Shown here piece after piece: positions 7,067-16,020 of a DNA stretch of 45,706 nt. The translations under genes were made by a program, and so were the position numbers. This DNA is from Salaquimonas sp. Its GTDB lineage: Bacteria > Pseudomonadota > Alphaproteobacteria > Rhizobiales > Rhizobiaceae. Location: assembly GCA_028289365.1 (NCBI GenBank), contig JANQQM010000046.1:1-45706 (forward strand), written 5' to 3'. The notes under the pieces are model-generated. The model saw only the letters and a list, made by a program, of their open reading frames with translations, was not told the DNA's origin and did no database searches. Each line of letters begins with the position of its first letter. Positions within the stretch are counted from its first letter, which is position 1.

Positions 7067-8629
7067 CTATTTCTTCCAGAAACCAGCACGTCGTTCCAGG
7101 CGCTGCCAGTACCAATCCAATTCGTCAAGTACATCACTGGCGCCGGCCTCGTGCCAGCCATCGATGAAGCCGGCGAGCATTGCCGTATCGGATGACAGAT
7201 CATGGCCATTGCCGATCATCGCCGGCAGGCTCTTTGCCATATGGACGTCATTCAGATAACCGAATTGAACCTGCAATCGCTTCAGCTCCTTGCGGAACCG
7301 CCGCCATGCCTTCTGTTTAAGAAGAGATTGCAGAAACTCCATCGCATAGCGAAGTTTTTTCAAGTCCTTGCGCAATTGATGCCGTTCGGCCTCGTCGAGG
7401 TTTTCGAGGTTATGGGCGCGTTTGGTCACGGTTTTCCAGAACTTGGAGATGGTCTTGCGCGCGAACTGCCTGGCTGTTGTCTGCGAAGCAGCTGACGCAA
7501 ATTCGCCGCCGCTCCAGCCATGTTGCAGGAGCATCAGGCGCAGCAACAGTCCGTTCCATCTGGCAGATCCGATATCGGCGCGAACTGCTTCACGCATCAG
7601 GGTGCAGCGGCTCTTCAGCATGTTGACAAGCGGCTCGTTCTCCGGCTGCCTGCCGGATCCCTGGATTGCAGAAAGGGCAATATCTTCATAAAGCACATCT
7701 GCGTCCCTGAGATCGCCAACAATGCGCCCAACCTCGCGCAGTTCACTGGCCAATGCGCGGAGGTCGGCATTGTCCAGATAAGGCCGGAACATTCGCAATG
7801 CGGTACGAAGCCGGCGTATGCCAACTCGAAGCTGGTGGGCGAATTCCGGATCGTCCTGTTCCAGCAATCCAAACCAGTTCGGCAAAATCTGGGAGATGGC
7901 GGAGCCGCAGATCAGGGTAAATGCCTGGGCGACGTTCATGTCATCCGTCAATTTTGGCTGTGTTGCCCGAACCGGATCGGGAAGCCCCTCCGGGCCTAAA
8001 CCTTCCAGCAGTGCGAAGCCACGGGCTGCCTTGTTCAAGCTCGCCAGACGCAATGGCACACCATTGAAGATTGCTTCCGCCAGGGGCAACAGGTCTGAAG
8101 GTCGGCCGGATTTCAGCTCCAGTTCCGCCTCGAGAAACACTTCGCTTAACCCGCCGGCCGAAACCGTTGCACGATCAAGCGAAAGTTCAGCGACAGCATC
8201 CTCAAAACCGAGCAAGACGCTGGTGCGGTCAACATCGCAATTTACCATTGGGTTCAGGCTTTGGTCCGAAACCAATTCGGTCACCTGCTTGCGGACCCGC
8301 TCGTCGGATATACGTTCAAGATCGGTTTCTTTGCTTTCGACAACGTCTTCAATCTCGATTGGGTTTGACACACCCTGGGTCACGCCGGTTTGCACCTTCA
8401 CCGTTTGGGTGAGCTTTGAGACGCCATTGCCGGTCTTGCGTATTCTGAGGGTCACGCCATTGCGATGAAGGGCAAGATCGCCTGTGTCGAAATAGGTGGT
8501 CGGGAGCATGTTGTTGCTGGCAGGAGAAAGGGCAAGCTCCGTTTGCCCAGCGTGATTCAGCAGATGCGCAAAATCGGTTTCCCGCAGGTTGAGCTTGATC
8601 TCAAACTCGCGATCCAGATCAACTGCCAA
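7067..8629 (-). CDS. CYTH-CHAD protein, probable inorganic triphosphatase
   Basis: The N-terminal CYTH domain (about 1-205) starts with the metal-binding ExExK signature E8-F-E10-I-K12 and has the RIRK and ELELK strands of the triphosphate tunnel. The CHAD domain (about 228-510) is helical, with the conserved histidine-basic repeats HQLRVGIRRLR at 265-275 and HQLRKDLKKLR at 417-427. Homologues such as E. coli YgiF hydrolyse inorganic triphosphate, and CHAD domains bind polyphosphate. The length of 520 residues is normal for the fusion. The ppk-ppx pair lies about 9 kb away, which fits a polyphosphate role without proving it. It stands alone on the minus strand. Confidence 0.88.
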   Translation of the reverse strand: MAVDLDREFEIKLNLRETDFAHLLNHAGQTELALSPASNNMLPTTYFDTGDLALHRNGVTLRIRKTGNGVSKLTQTVKVQTGVTQGVSNPIEIEDVVESKETDLERISDERVRKQVTELVSDQSLNPMVNCDVDRTSVLLGFEDAVAELSLDRATVSAGGLSEVFLEAELELKSGRPSDLLPLAEAIFNGVPLRLASLNKAARGFALLEGLGPEGLPDPVRATQPKLTDDMNVAQAFTLICGSAISQILPNWFGLLEQDDPEFAHQLRVGIRRLRTALRMFRPYLDNADLRALASELREVGRIVGDLRDADVLYEDIALSAIQGSGRQPENEPLVNMLKSRCTLMREAVRADIGSARWNGLLLRLMLLQHGWSGGEFASAASQTTARQFARKTISKFWKTVTKRAHNLENLDEAERHQLRKDLKKLRYAMEFLQSLLKQKAWRRFRKELKRLQVQFGYLNDVHMAKSLPAMIGNGHDLSSDTAMLAGFIDGWHEAGASDVLDELDWYWQRLERRAGFWKK

Positions 8630-8761
8630 GTAACTCTCCCATACTCAAACCGGCAATTTAGATATCGCTAAAATCTTACTGCCAATACGGAATACTTCAT
8701 TACGCCTTGTTTTACAAAGCGTTGCTCAAACTTTCATGATCTGAGTTAATTTGGGAGGCGA

Positions 8762-9694
8762 TCAGATAAAGGCCGCAGACAGGAATCGATCGACCGCCTT
8801 GGTCACCGATCCGCTCTTGCCGATGTCCCTGGCGATTGAACCATGGGTGTAGTTGCGCCCGTCAAACAGGGTGACGCTGGTCCCCCTGCCGCGCAGTTCC
8901 CTGGCAAAACCGGTTGCGAGTGCCTTGCGGCGTTCATAGTCAGATCGGGAGTAAAGGATCAGGAATGGCGGGTAGCCACTGTTTCGATCGACATAGGTGA
9001 TCGGCGAATATTTGACCCAGTCCGACTGTCTTGTGCCAAATGCCTGGCGGTAGACCCTTGCCATGGAGTTGTTCCGCAACCGGTAATATTCAGGCAGGTC
9101 GTAGGCCTGAACATCGTTGGCGACCACGCCGCGCACTGGGCCGGCAAGTTTCTTGACGGCAATCAGGGAAACGAGATGCGATCCGGCGGAGTGACCCATG
9201 ATCACGATTTTTGAAGGATCGCCACCATATTTGCCAATGTTGTTCCGCACCCATCGAATGGACTTCACAATGTCGGATACCTGGCCATCAATGGTCGTCT
9301 TCGGCACCGGCCGGTAATCAACAGAAACCAGCATGTATCCGCGAGACTTGGCATAGGATGGCAGGTTGTAGACCTTGGTGCGCTTGCCCTTGATCCATCC
9401 GCCACCATGTACATAGACAATGACCGGGACTTGTGTTTTCGGCTTTGCCGAGACCAGTGCGAACAGGCCCTTTGGCCGATCCGGGTGGGGCGAATAAATA
9501 TCAGCCTTGAGCGTTCCACTGACGCTGACAGTTTTCGGCTTTGTGCTTGTTTGATTCGTTGTCGCCTGACTGCTTCTCGCAACCGCAGAATATTGCGGAT
9601 TGGAGAACGCCAGGCCGCTGCCGCCGGTGGATTGGCAAGCCGACAAACCGGCAAGACCGGCCATCAGGAAAATGCTCACAAAGAAAAGACGCAT
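8762..9694 (-). CDS. Lipoprotein alpha/beta-hydrolase (esterase-like)
   Basis: From the chosen start the protein has 310 residues and a lipoprotein signal peptide ending in the lipobox LSAC (Cys20), so it should be lipid-anchored in the envelope. Catalytic elements of the esterase/lipase family are visible: oxyanion motif HGGGW at 96-100, nucleophile in GHSAG (Ser159), Asp242 in YSRSDY and His274 in NYTHGS. The substrate is unknown. The open frame extends 61 codons upstream, but that part is not signal-like; GGAG lies four bases before an ATG at 9697 and seven before the ATG at 9694, so I place the start there. Confidence 0.85.
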   Translation of the reverse strand: MRLFFVSIFLMAGLAGLSACQSTGGSGLAFSNPQYSAVARSSQATTNQTSTKPKTVSVSGTLKADIYSPHPDRPKGLFALVSAKPKTQVPVIVYVHGGGWIKGKRTKVYNLPSYAKSRGYMLVSVDYRPVPKTTIDGQVSDIVKSIRWVRNNIGKYGGDPSKIVIMGHSAGSHLVSLIAVKKLAGPVRGVVANDVQAYDLPEYYRLRNNSMARVYRQAFGTRQSDWVKYSPITYVDRNSGYPPFLILYSRSDYERRKALATGFARELRGRGTSVTLFDGRNYTHGSIARDIGKSGSVTKAVDRFLSAAFI

Positions 9695-9958
9695 CATGCG
9701 ACTCCAGGCGGGATTTGCGACTTGGGTAACATGGGCATAAGCGATTAGAAAGCCCGCGGAAATGGTTTTTTGGAGAGTGCACCAGATATGCAACATATCG
9801 TTCGCCAAAAGGATTTGACCCTGGATGCAGCATCGAAAATCTTCACCTGAACCTGCAAATGCATCCTGTAGCCCCAATGCTTGTTAATTGCTGATTACTG
9901 TGTTTACATAATAAATATCACAATAAACAAATATTTCTTCAGCAATGGATAGTTTGCC

Positions 9959-11329
9959 ATGAATTATACAATGCTTAGATATCATAAATTCTTCAAAAAT
10001 AACAAAGAAGCGACGCAGCGAACGCTGGATGGTCTGCGCAGAATACGAGAATGGATACGAAAACCAGCCGACGAGGATGGTGGCGGTGTGCCGCATAAAG
10101 ATTCAGAAAAGACCCTGTTGTTGGCGACCTGGAACATCCGCGACTTTGGCAAGGATCGCGGCTATGGAGACCGTAATCTCGAATCGATCTACTACATCGC
10201 CGAAATAATTTCCGCGTTCGATCTGGTTGCCCTGCAGGAAGTCAATGCGGATATGAGCCTGTTCAATTCCGTCATGCGCGCACTCGGCAGAAGCTGGGAT
10301 TACATAGCTACCGATGTAACCGGCAATCAGGAAAGAATGGTTTTTGTGTTCGACAAGCGGAAGGTCTATTTCCGTTCCATCGTTGGCGAGATCACATTAC
10401 TGGAAAACGAGCTAATCCGTATGAGCCAGACGCTTGAACTTCCAGAAGATTCAAAACTGACAGACAAGGACGGTAATCCGCTACCACTTCCGGAAGGTGC
10501 AATTCTTGAATTGCCGGAAGGGAATAAAAGTCTTTCGGGCAAGCAATTCAATCGTACGCCGTTCATGGTTTCGTTCGGCGCCGGATGGTTCAAGTTCAAT
10601 CTTTGTACCGTGCATTTGCTGTTTGGTAGCGGAAAGGAAGGATTGAAACGCCGTATCGCGGAAATTTCCAAGATCGCCAAGGAATTCAAGGATCGAGGCA
10701 CCAAGGAGCGAAAGGAAAAGCGCGAACTTGCAGAAGCGCAGGGGCGCGAGCTCGACCAGCATGATCTGGAGACCTACATCCTGTTGGGTGATTTCAACAT
10801 TCTGGCTCCAAATGAGAATACGGGAGAAAGCGAAACGCTGAATGCGCTTCTCGACAACGGATTTGGCATGCATCCCAATCTCCGGGAAAAACCCACCAAC
10901 ATGTTCCAAACCGAATTTTATGATCAAATCGCGGTGCTGGAACGCCATGGTGTCGTACGCATGAAGGATGCCTCGGCAGGGGTTCTGAACTTCTTTGATG
11001 TGGTCTACCGCGCTTCCGAGGATGATGTCGCCGTTCGCAAGATGAAATCGGGCGAGGAATTCCCTGCAGCCGATGTTTCGGACTTTGATGCCTATTTCGA
11101 GAAGATGGGTGAATCGAAAATGCGCGACACCCATGCGAAGAAGCGAACCTTTGTCGGAAATGTGAAAGTCAAAAAGGGCGACCCGAGAACGCGGGATCAA
11201 CAGCGCGAATGGTATGCGACCGAATGGCGAACCTATCACATGTCCGATCATCTGCCGATGTGGATGGCGTTGGAAGTCGATTTTGCCGAAGATTATTTTG
11301 ACAAAATAGAAGGCGAAATACAGGACTGA
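9959..11329 (+). CDS. Endonuclease/exonuclease/phosphatase family protein
   Basis: The 456-residue protein has the DNase I-like fold signatures: LLLATWNIRDFG (about 53-64), LVALQEVN with the metal-binding Glu, YILLGDFNI (Asp and Asn of the active site) and SDHLPMWM near the C terminus (Asp-His pair). Members cut DNA, RNA or phosphoesters, and the substrate cannot be told here. There is no signal peptide; the first 40 residues are basic and helical. The upstream 260 bases and first codons are A+T-rich, and the only ribosome-site-like bases are a GGA about nine bases upstream. It stands alone and converges with the barrel gene at 11427. Confidence 0.82.
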   Translation: MNYTMLRYHKFFKNNKEATQRTLDGLRRIREWIRKPADEDGGGVPHKDSEKTLLLATWNIRDFGKDRGYGDRNLESIYYIAEIISAFDLVALQEVNADMSLFNSVMRALGRSWDYIATDVTGNQERMVFVFDKRKVYFRSIVGEITLLENELIRMSQTLELPEDSKLTDKDGNPLPLPEGAILELPEGNKSLSGKQFNRTPFMVSFGAGWFKFNLCTVHLLFGSGKEGLKRRIAEISKIAKEFKDRGTKERKEKRELAEAQGRELDQHDLETYILLGDFNILAPNENTGESETLNALLDNGFGMHPNLREKPTNMFQTEFYDQIAVLERHGVVRMKDASAGVLNFFDVVYRASEDDVAVRKMKSGEEFPAADVSDFDAYFEKMGESKMRDTHAKKRTFVGNVKVKKGDPRTRDQQREWYATEWRTYHMSDHLPMWMALEVDFAEDYFDKIEGEIQD

Positions 11330-11426
11330 CACCCATTCAATAAACAATGAATGGCTGGCGCATCAAGGTTTCGAATATTCGGGTGCCGAGCCTTGTGTAG
11401 CTACCATTCGAGGTCGAACAATCTGG

Positions 11427-12143
11427 TCAGAAATTTAACGAAACACCAGCGCGGATTTGATAGAAGTCATTTATTCTGACAAAATCATTTTTGTCCACAC
11501 CACTGACTAGTTCATCTTCAAAAAAACTGTGTTTGGGCATTCCGTCATAATATAGTCCTTCCAGCCGAACGTGTAGCCGATCGGTTAACGCCTGTTCGAA
11601 GCCGAGACCGACAACATACCCAATCGAGCGTAAGTTCTTCGAACCGCTGTGCGGTGCGGTAAACACATCATCGCGGATAATGAATTCACTGGGCAGATAG
11701 GCGAGCCCGCCGGTTGCATAGAGCAGAGTTTCTTCGCTAACTAAAACGCCTAACCTTGCCCGCGCGGATGCGACAAGTTTCACTTCGTGCGTCGCTCTAT
11801 CGTGTCGGCCATCTTCTTGAACCGCCGTCTCTGAAAAGTCCCCATATCCTATATCACCTTCGATACCCAGCAGAACATTTTCATAGACTTTGTTGTATCC
11901 GATGTAACCACCGAAAATGCCGCCGTTATTCCATCGGTTTGAAAAATTCTCTCTCCATTCAGGAACCTCATCCCTGTCGATTATGCCTTCAAACCTTGCG
12001 CCAGCTACTCCTCCAAAAATTCCTGCATAGAAACCTTCAAATCCGCCTCGTATCGCAAATTGCTCCCCGGCCACATCAGATGCGGACAATGTAACCGAAG
12101 CTGTTGATAAAAATAACGCATATGCAAGTGAAGAATACTTCAT
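11427..12143 (-). CDS. Outer-membrane beta-barrel protein, Omp25-like
   Basis: The 238-residue precursor has a signal peptide (about 1-22, ending near SASDVAG). Alternating glycine/aromatic strands follow, such as FYAGIFGGVAGARFEG, GGIFGGYIGYNKVYENVLLGIEGD and LYATGGLAYL, and the chain ends RAGVSLNF with the terminal phenylalanine typical of Bam-inserted barrels. Size and pattern fit the eight-stranded Omp25/Omp31 porin-like family. The ATG at 12143 is preceded by GGGGG with a good spacing; the longer frame would need a TTG start and would spoil the signal peptide. Its function is not known. Confidence 0.82.
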   Translation of the reverse strand: MKYSSLAYALFLSTASVTLSASDVAGEQFAIRGGFEGFYAGIFGGVAGARFEGIIDRDEVPEWRENFSNRWNNGGIFGGYIGYNKVYENVLLGIEGDIGYGDFSETAVQEDGRHDRATHEVKLVASARARLGVLVSEETLLYATGGLAYLPSEFIIRDDVFTAPHSGSKNLRSIGYVVGLGFEQALTDRLHVRLEGLYYDGMPKHSFFEDELVSGVDKNDFVRINDFYQIRAGVSLNF

Positions 12144-12386
12144 TTTGCACCCCCAAATTTTCCCCAATACGGCGCGCAATGCGGCCGATTAACAAATCAT
12201 CAACCATAACAATTAATATTCTGCTAATATACGGACGGGCACGAAAACATGCGTTTCGACCAGCGCTTGCGCATAAGCGAGGTCTTTGAAATCCAAGTTT
12301 AGTTATGTTGTCTGACCTATCTGGCGCCGGATCTGAAGCTACAGTCGCAGAGAAGCACTTGCCGGTTCAGAGGTGGAATCAATCGC

Positions 12387-14174
12387 TCAATCTTTTTTCT
12401 GCGGAATGACCCGGACGCCCAACTCCTGGAGCTGAGCTGCCGTTGCCTTGGATGGTGCACCCATCAACAGATCATTGGCCTGCTGGTTCATCGGGAACAG
12501 CGCGATGTCGCGCAGGTTTTTTGCGCCGGTCAACAGCATGACAATGCGGTCGATACCAGCAGCCATGCCACCATGCGGCGGCGCGCCGTACTGGAACGCC
12601 CGATAAAGACTGCCGAATTCAGTTTCGATTTCCTCTCGGCTCAGGCCAACATTTTCGAATGCCTTGACCATCAGATCCGGCATGTGGTTTCGCACGCCGC
12701 CTGAGACGATTTCCGATCCATTGCAGACCAGGTCATATTGATAAGCCTTGATCGACAGCAGATCCTCGCTTTCGAGCGCCTCTAGGCCACCCTGCGGCAT
12801 GGAGAACGGGTTGTGCGAGAAATCGATCTTCTTGTTATCTTCATCCCATTCATAGAAGGGGAAATCGACAATCCAGGCCAGTTCGAACCGGTCACGGTCG
12901 AGCAGGTCGAGTTCTTCGGCGGCACGGTCGCGCGCCAATCCGGCAAAGGCGTGGAATTTCTTCGGATCGCCTGCCGCAAAGAAACAGGCGTCGCCGGGCT
13001 CCAGACCCAATTGCTGACGAAGTGCTTCCGTGCGTTCCGGACCAATATTCTTGGCGAGCGGGCCGGCACCCGCAATCGCGCCATCTTCCTCGCGCCAGAA
13101 AATATAGCCAAGACCGGGCTGGCCCTCGCCTTGTGCCCAGGAGTTCATCCGATCGCAAAATGCGCGGGAGCCGCCAGTCCTGGCCGGAATTCCCCAGACC
13201 TGGTGCTTGTCTGATGCCGCCAGAATGTTGGCGAAAACCTTGAAACCGGAATCGCGGAAATGTTCCGACACATCCTCCATGACAATCGGATTGCGCAAGT
13301 CCGGCTTGTCGGTACCGTATTTGCGGATTGCCTCGTCATAAGGAATGCGTGGAAAGGATTCTGTTACCGGCTTGCCTTCGGCAAATTCGATGAAGACGTC
13401 CCGAAGCACGGGTTCCATTGTCTCCAGAATTTCGTCCTGGGTGACAAAGCTCATTTCCACGTCAAGCTGGTAGAATTCTCCATAGAAGCGGTCTGCCCGC
13501 GGATCTTCATCGCGAAAGCAGGGGGCGATCTGGAAGTACCGGTCGAAACCGGAGACCATCAGAAGCTGCTTGTAGATCTGTGGTGCCTGGGGCAGCGCGT
13601 AGAATTCGCCCGGATGCAAACGGGATGGCACCAGAAAATCGCGGGCGCCTTCAGGGGAAGAGGCCGTCAGGATCGGTGTCTGGAATTCATTAAAGCCAAG
13701 TTCCGTCATACGGCGCCGCATGGAGGAGATGACATGCGAGCGCTTGATCATGTTGGCGTGCATGGTCTCACGGCGCAGGTCCAGGAAACGGTAGGTCAGC
13801 CGAATGTCTTCCGGATAATCGGGTTCGCCGAAGACCGGGAGCGGCAGTTCGGCTGCCTTGGAAAGAACTTCAATCTCGCGGGCAAAAACCTCGATCTCGC
13901 CGGTGGGCAGGTTCGGGTTAATTGCTTCGTCGTCTCGTTCCTTAACCTCGCCATCTACCCTGATCACCCATTCACCGCGTACCTCCTCCGCTGTCTTGAA
14001 CGCGGCGGAATCAGGATCGGCAACGATCTGCGTGACGCCGTAATGGTCCCGCAAGTCGATGAACAGGAGGCCACCATGGTCTCTGACGCGGTGGACCCAA
14101 CCTGAAAGGCGGACATTTGACCCGGCATCGGGCTTGCGGAGGGCAACACAAGTATGGCTGCGATAACGGTGCAT
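12387..14174 (-). CDS. aspS: Aspartyl-tRNA synthetase
   Basis: The 595-residue protein starts MHRYRSHTC and has the OB-fold anticodon-binding domain ([21 protein letters not shown], about 20-110). The class II catalytic core follows, with motif 2 around [10 protein letters not shown] and motif 3 [14 protein letters not shown], and a bacterial GAD insertion lies between about 290 and 420. It charges tRNA-Asp; many alphaproteobacterial enzymes of this type also charge tRNA-Asn, which the sequence alone does not settle. The gene is alone on the minus strand and divergent from the arsenic operon. Confidence 0.95.
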   Translation of the reverse strand: MHRYRSHTCVALRKPDAGSNVRLSGWVHRVRDHGGLLFIDLRDHYGVTQIVADPDSAAFKTAEEVRGEWVIRVDGEVKERDDEAINPNLPTGEIEVFAREIEVLSKAAELPLPVFGEPDYPEDIRLTYRFLDLRRETMHANMIKRSHVISSMRRRMTELGFNEFQTPILTASSPEGARDFLVPSRLHPGEFYALPQAPQIYKQLLMVSGFDRYFQIAPCFRDEDPRADRFYGEFYQLDVEMSFVTQDEILETMEPVLRDVFIEFAEGKPVTESFPRIPYDEAIRKYGTDKPDLRNPIVMEDVSEHFRDSGFKVFANILAASDKHQVWGIPARTGGSRAFCDRMNSWAQGEGQPGLGYIFWREEDGAIAGAGPLAKNIGPERTEALRQQLGLEPGDACFFAAGDPKKFHAFAGLARDRAAEELDLLDRDRFELAWIVDFPFYEWDEDNKKIDFSHNPFSMPQGGLEALESEDLLSIKAYQYDLVCNGSEIVSGGVRNHMPDLMVKAFENVGLSREEIETEFGSLYRAFQYGAPPHGGMAAGIDRIVMLLTGAKNLRDIALFPMNQQANDLLMGAPSKATAAQLQELGVRVIPQKKD

Positions 14175-14327
14175 GATATTTGTTTCCGGATATTTCTGGC
14201 GGGAATTTATCTGTCAGGAACCGGCTTTAACGCCAGGATAAATCCATGGTCAAAATTCGCGGGCGACAAACACATGAGAAGACTGATTTGTCAAGCTGCC
14301 GCTGCATCGGTGCGGTCGAAATCGATA

Positions 14328-14373
14328 TTGACTCGAGAAAAATATATCAATAAATCATGATTTATGGATATAT
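14328..14373 (+). promoter_or_regulatory. arsR promoter with overlapping ArsR operator
   Basis: Bases 14342-14373 form a 32-base palindrome with one mismatched pair, centred on TCATGA and of the ATCAATAAAT type bound by ArsR/SmtB repressors. It covers the arsR ATG at 14364. A TTGACT box at 14328-14333 is followed after 17 bases by TAAATC (a weak -10). That would start the transcript at about 14363-14364, meaning a leaderless mRNA; no ribosome site is present. The palindrome is seen directly; the promoter and binding are inferred. Confidence 0.75.
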
Positions 14374-14696
14374 CTGATGCTCTCAATTCATTTTCTGCCC
14401 TGTCACAGGAAACCCGGCTTGCGGTGTTTCGATTGCTTGTAAAAGCAGGCACCACCGGTATGGCTGCCGGTGAAATCGCGACCGCGCTTGACGTTCGCCA
14501 AAACACGATGTCGGCAAATCTGGCGGTTCTGGCCCGGTCTGGCCTGATCAATTCCCGCCGGGAGGGGCGGGTTATCCGCTATTTCGCGAATATGGATGCG
14601 GTCAAGCAATTGCTCGCTTTCATGCTGGAGGATTGCTGCGGTGGAAATCCTGAAAAGTGCCAACCTGTCATCGATGAAATCTCTCTGGCCTGTTGA
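14364..14696 (+). CDS. arsR: ArsR-family arsenic-responsive repressor
   Basis: The 110-residue protein is a winged-helix ArsR/SmtB regulator: helix-turn-helix at about 33-62 (AAGEIATALDVRQNTMSANL), then the wing SRREGRVIRYF. Cysteines 91, 92, 99 and 110 near the C terminus (CCGGNPEKC) can bind As(III). The classic helix-3 CxC site of plasmid R773 ArsR is absent, as in other chromosomal ArsR types with C-terminal cysteines. It should sit on the palindrome over its own start codon and release it when arsenite binds. arsC begins nine bases after its stop. Confidence 0.88.
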   Translation: MDISDALNSFSALSQETRLAVFRLLVKAGTTGMAAGEIATALDVRQNTMSANLAVLARSGLINSRREGRVIRYFANMDAVKQLLAFMLEDCCGGNPEKCQPVIDEISLAC

Positions 14697-14705
14697 GGAG
14701 GAATC

Positions 14706-15233
14706 ATGGACGATAAAGTCTACAATGTATTGTTTCTGTGCACTGCCAATTCCGCTCGTTCGATCCTGGGCGAAGCAATCCTGAACAAGATCGGCAACGA
14801 TCGCTTCAAGGCCTATTCGGCAGGGTCGCAGCCCCGGGGCGAGGTCAATTCCCATGCGATCAGCACGCTTGAAACACTCGGTTACGATACCGGAGAAGCA
14901 CGCTCCAAAAGCTGGGACGAATTTGCCGCCAAGGGCGCGCCCGAAATGGATTTCGTCTTTACAGTATGCGACAGCGCCGCAGCAGAGACCTGTCCTGTCT
15001 GGCCCGGGCAACCGATGACAGCGCATTGGGGCATTCCCGATCCCGCGGCAAAAGAAGGCACTGACGCAGAAATCGGTGCGGCATTCATGGATGCCTACCG
15101 GATGCTGGAAAGACGCATATCCGCGTTTGCCAGCCTGCCAGTGCAAAGCATCGACAAGCTCGCCATCAAGAAGAAAATCGACGCGATCGGGCAGATGGAT
15201 GCAAGTGAGACCTCAGGAACAAAAAATGGCTGA
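14706..15233 (+). CDS. arsC: Arsenate reductase, LMW-PTP family
   Basis: The 175-residue protein has the phosphatase-like loop C12-TANSAR18 at its N terminus and the later cysteines C88 (TVCDS) and C96, matching the three-cysteine relay of thioredoxin-coupled ArsC. It should reduce arsenate to arsenite. The tail after about residue 150 is longer than in the 131-residue S. aureus enzyme. GAGGAGG lies just upstream of the ATG. It is the second gene of arsR-arsC-aqpS, and its end overlaps aqpS by eight bases. Confidence 0.9.
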   Translation: MDDKVYNVLFLCTANSARSILGEAILNKIGNDRFKAYSAGSQPRGEVNSHAISTLETLGYDTGEARSKSWDEFAAKGAPEMDFVFTVCDSAAAETCPVWPGQPMTAHWGIPDPAAKEGTDAEIGAAFMDAYRMLERRISAFASLPVQSIDKLAIKKKIDAIGQMDASETSGTKNG

Positions 15234-15918
15234 ATATTCAAATGACCGGAAACTGGCGGCGGAATTTATCGGGACCGCCTTTCTGCTCGCCACCGTTGTC
15301 GGGTCGGGCATCATGGCCGAGCGACTGGCGGACGGAAATGTCGCGATCGCCCTGCTTGGCAATACCATTCCGACGGGCGCAATCCTGGTCGTTTTGATTA
15401 CCATGTTCGGGCCGATATCGGGTGCGCATTTCAACCCGGCCGTTACCCTGGTGTTTGCGCTGAGGCGGGAGATAGAGGCAGCCAACGCCGTCTGGTATGT
15501 GATTTTCCAGATCACAGGTGGGATTGTTGGCGTCTGGATTGCCCATCTGATGTTTGACGAGACGCTGTTGCAGTTCTCCCAAAAAGCCAGAACCGGCGGG
15601 GCGCAATGGTTTGCCGAAGGTGTTGCCACATTTGGCCTGGTGATCACGATCCTGGCAACCTTGAAGGCTCGTGAACAGGCGGTCGCGATGGCGGTTGGCC
15701 TGTATATCACCGCGGCCTACTGGTTCACTGCCTCAACCTCTTTTGCAAACCCGGCAGTCACCATCGCCAGAGGATTTTCGGACAGTTTTGCGGGTATCAG
15801 GCCGATCGATGTAGGCGCATTCGTCATGGCCCAAATCGTCGGGGCGCTGATTGCCTATGCTCTTGCACGCTGGTTGTATAGCCCGGCGGTCGTCAGACAG
15901 GGCCAGGAGCAAATTTAG
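15226..15918 (+). CDS. aqpS: Aquaglyceroporin of the arsenic operon
   Basis: The 230-residue membrane protein belongs to the MIP family, with six hydrophobic segments and two NPA boxes (HFNPAVT at 68-74 and FANPAVT at 173-179). In Sinorhizobium meliloti a channel in the same operon context (AqpS) lets arsenite leave down its gradient after ArsC reduction; position and family support the same role. I chose the ATG at 15226, with AGGA about six bases upstream; the open frame extends 50 codons further left inside arsC. No arsB, acr3 or arsH gene follows. Confidence 0.88.
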   Translation: MAEYSNDRKLAAEFIGTAFLLATVVGSGIMAERLADGNVAIALLGNTIPTGAILVVLITMFGPISGAHFNPAVTLVFALRREIEAANAVWYVIFQITGGIVGVWIAHLMFDETLLQFSQKARTGGAQWFAEGVATFGLVITILATLKAREQAVAMAVGLYITAAYWFTASTSFANPAVTIARGFSDSFAGIRPIDVGAFVMAQIVGALIAYALARWLYSPAVVRQGQEQI

Positions 15919-15996
15919 ACCTGTCAATCAACAAATTCGGCGCTTCGGTAACAATTTATCATGGTTTGTGACAAAAATGGCCCAAGACAAGCGCTG

Positions 15997-16020
15997 ATGC
16001 TTTGGTTATACACAAAGCAT
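15997..16020 (+). promoter_or_regulatory. Hairpin over the rnd start codon
   Basis: ATGCTTTG (15997-16004) and CAAAGCAT (16013-16020) are exact reverse complements around an eight-base loop, and the second arm enters the rnd ATG (16019-16021). No ribosome site is visible. A TTATAC at 16006-16011 could serve as a -10 box, placing the transcript start at the ATG itself. Then the repeat would be an operator rather than an RNA hairpin. Confidence 0.4.

Noticed and set aside
11333-11354. Terminator between the DNase I-fold gene and the barrel gene
   Set aside because: A seven-base stem is present (CCATTCA with TGAATGG) but there is no T run on either strand.
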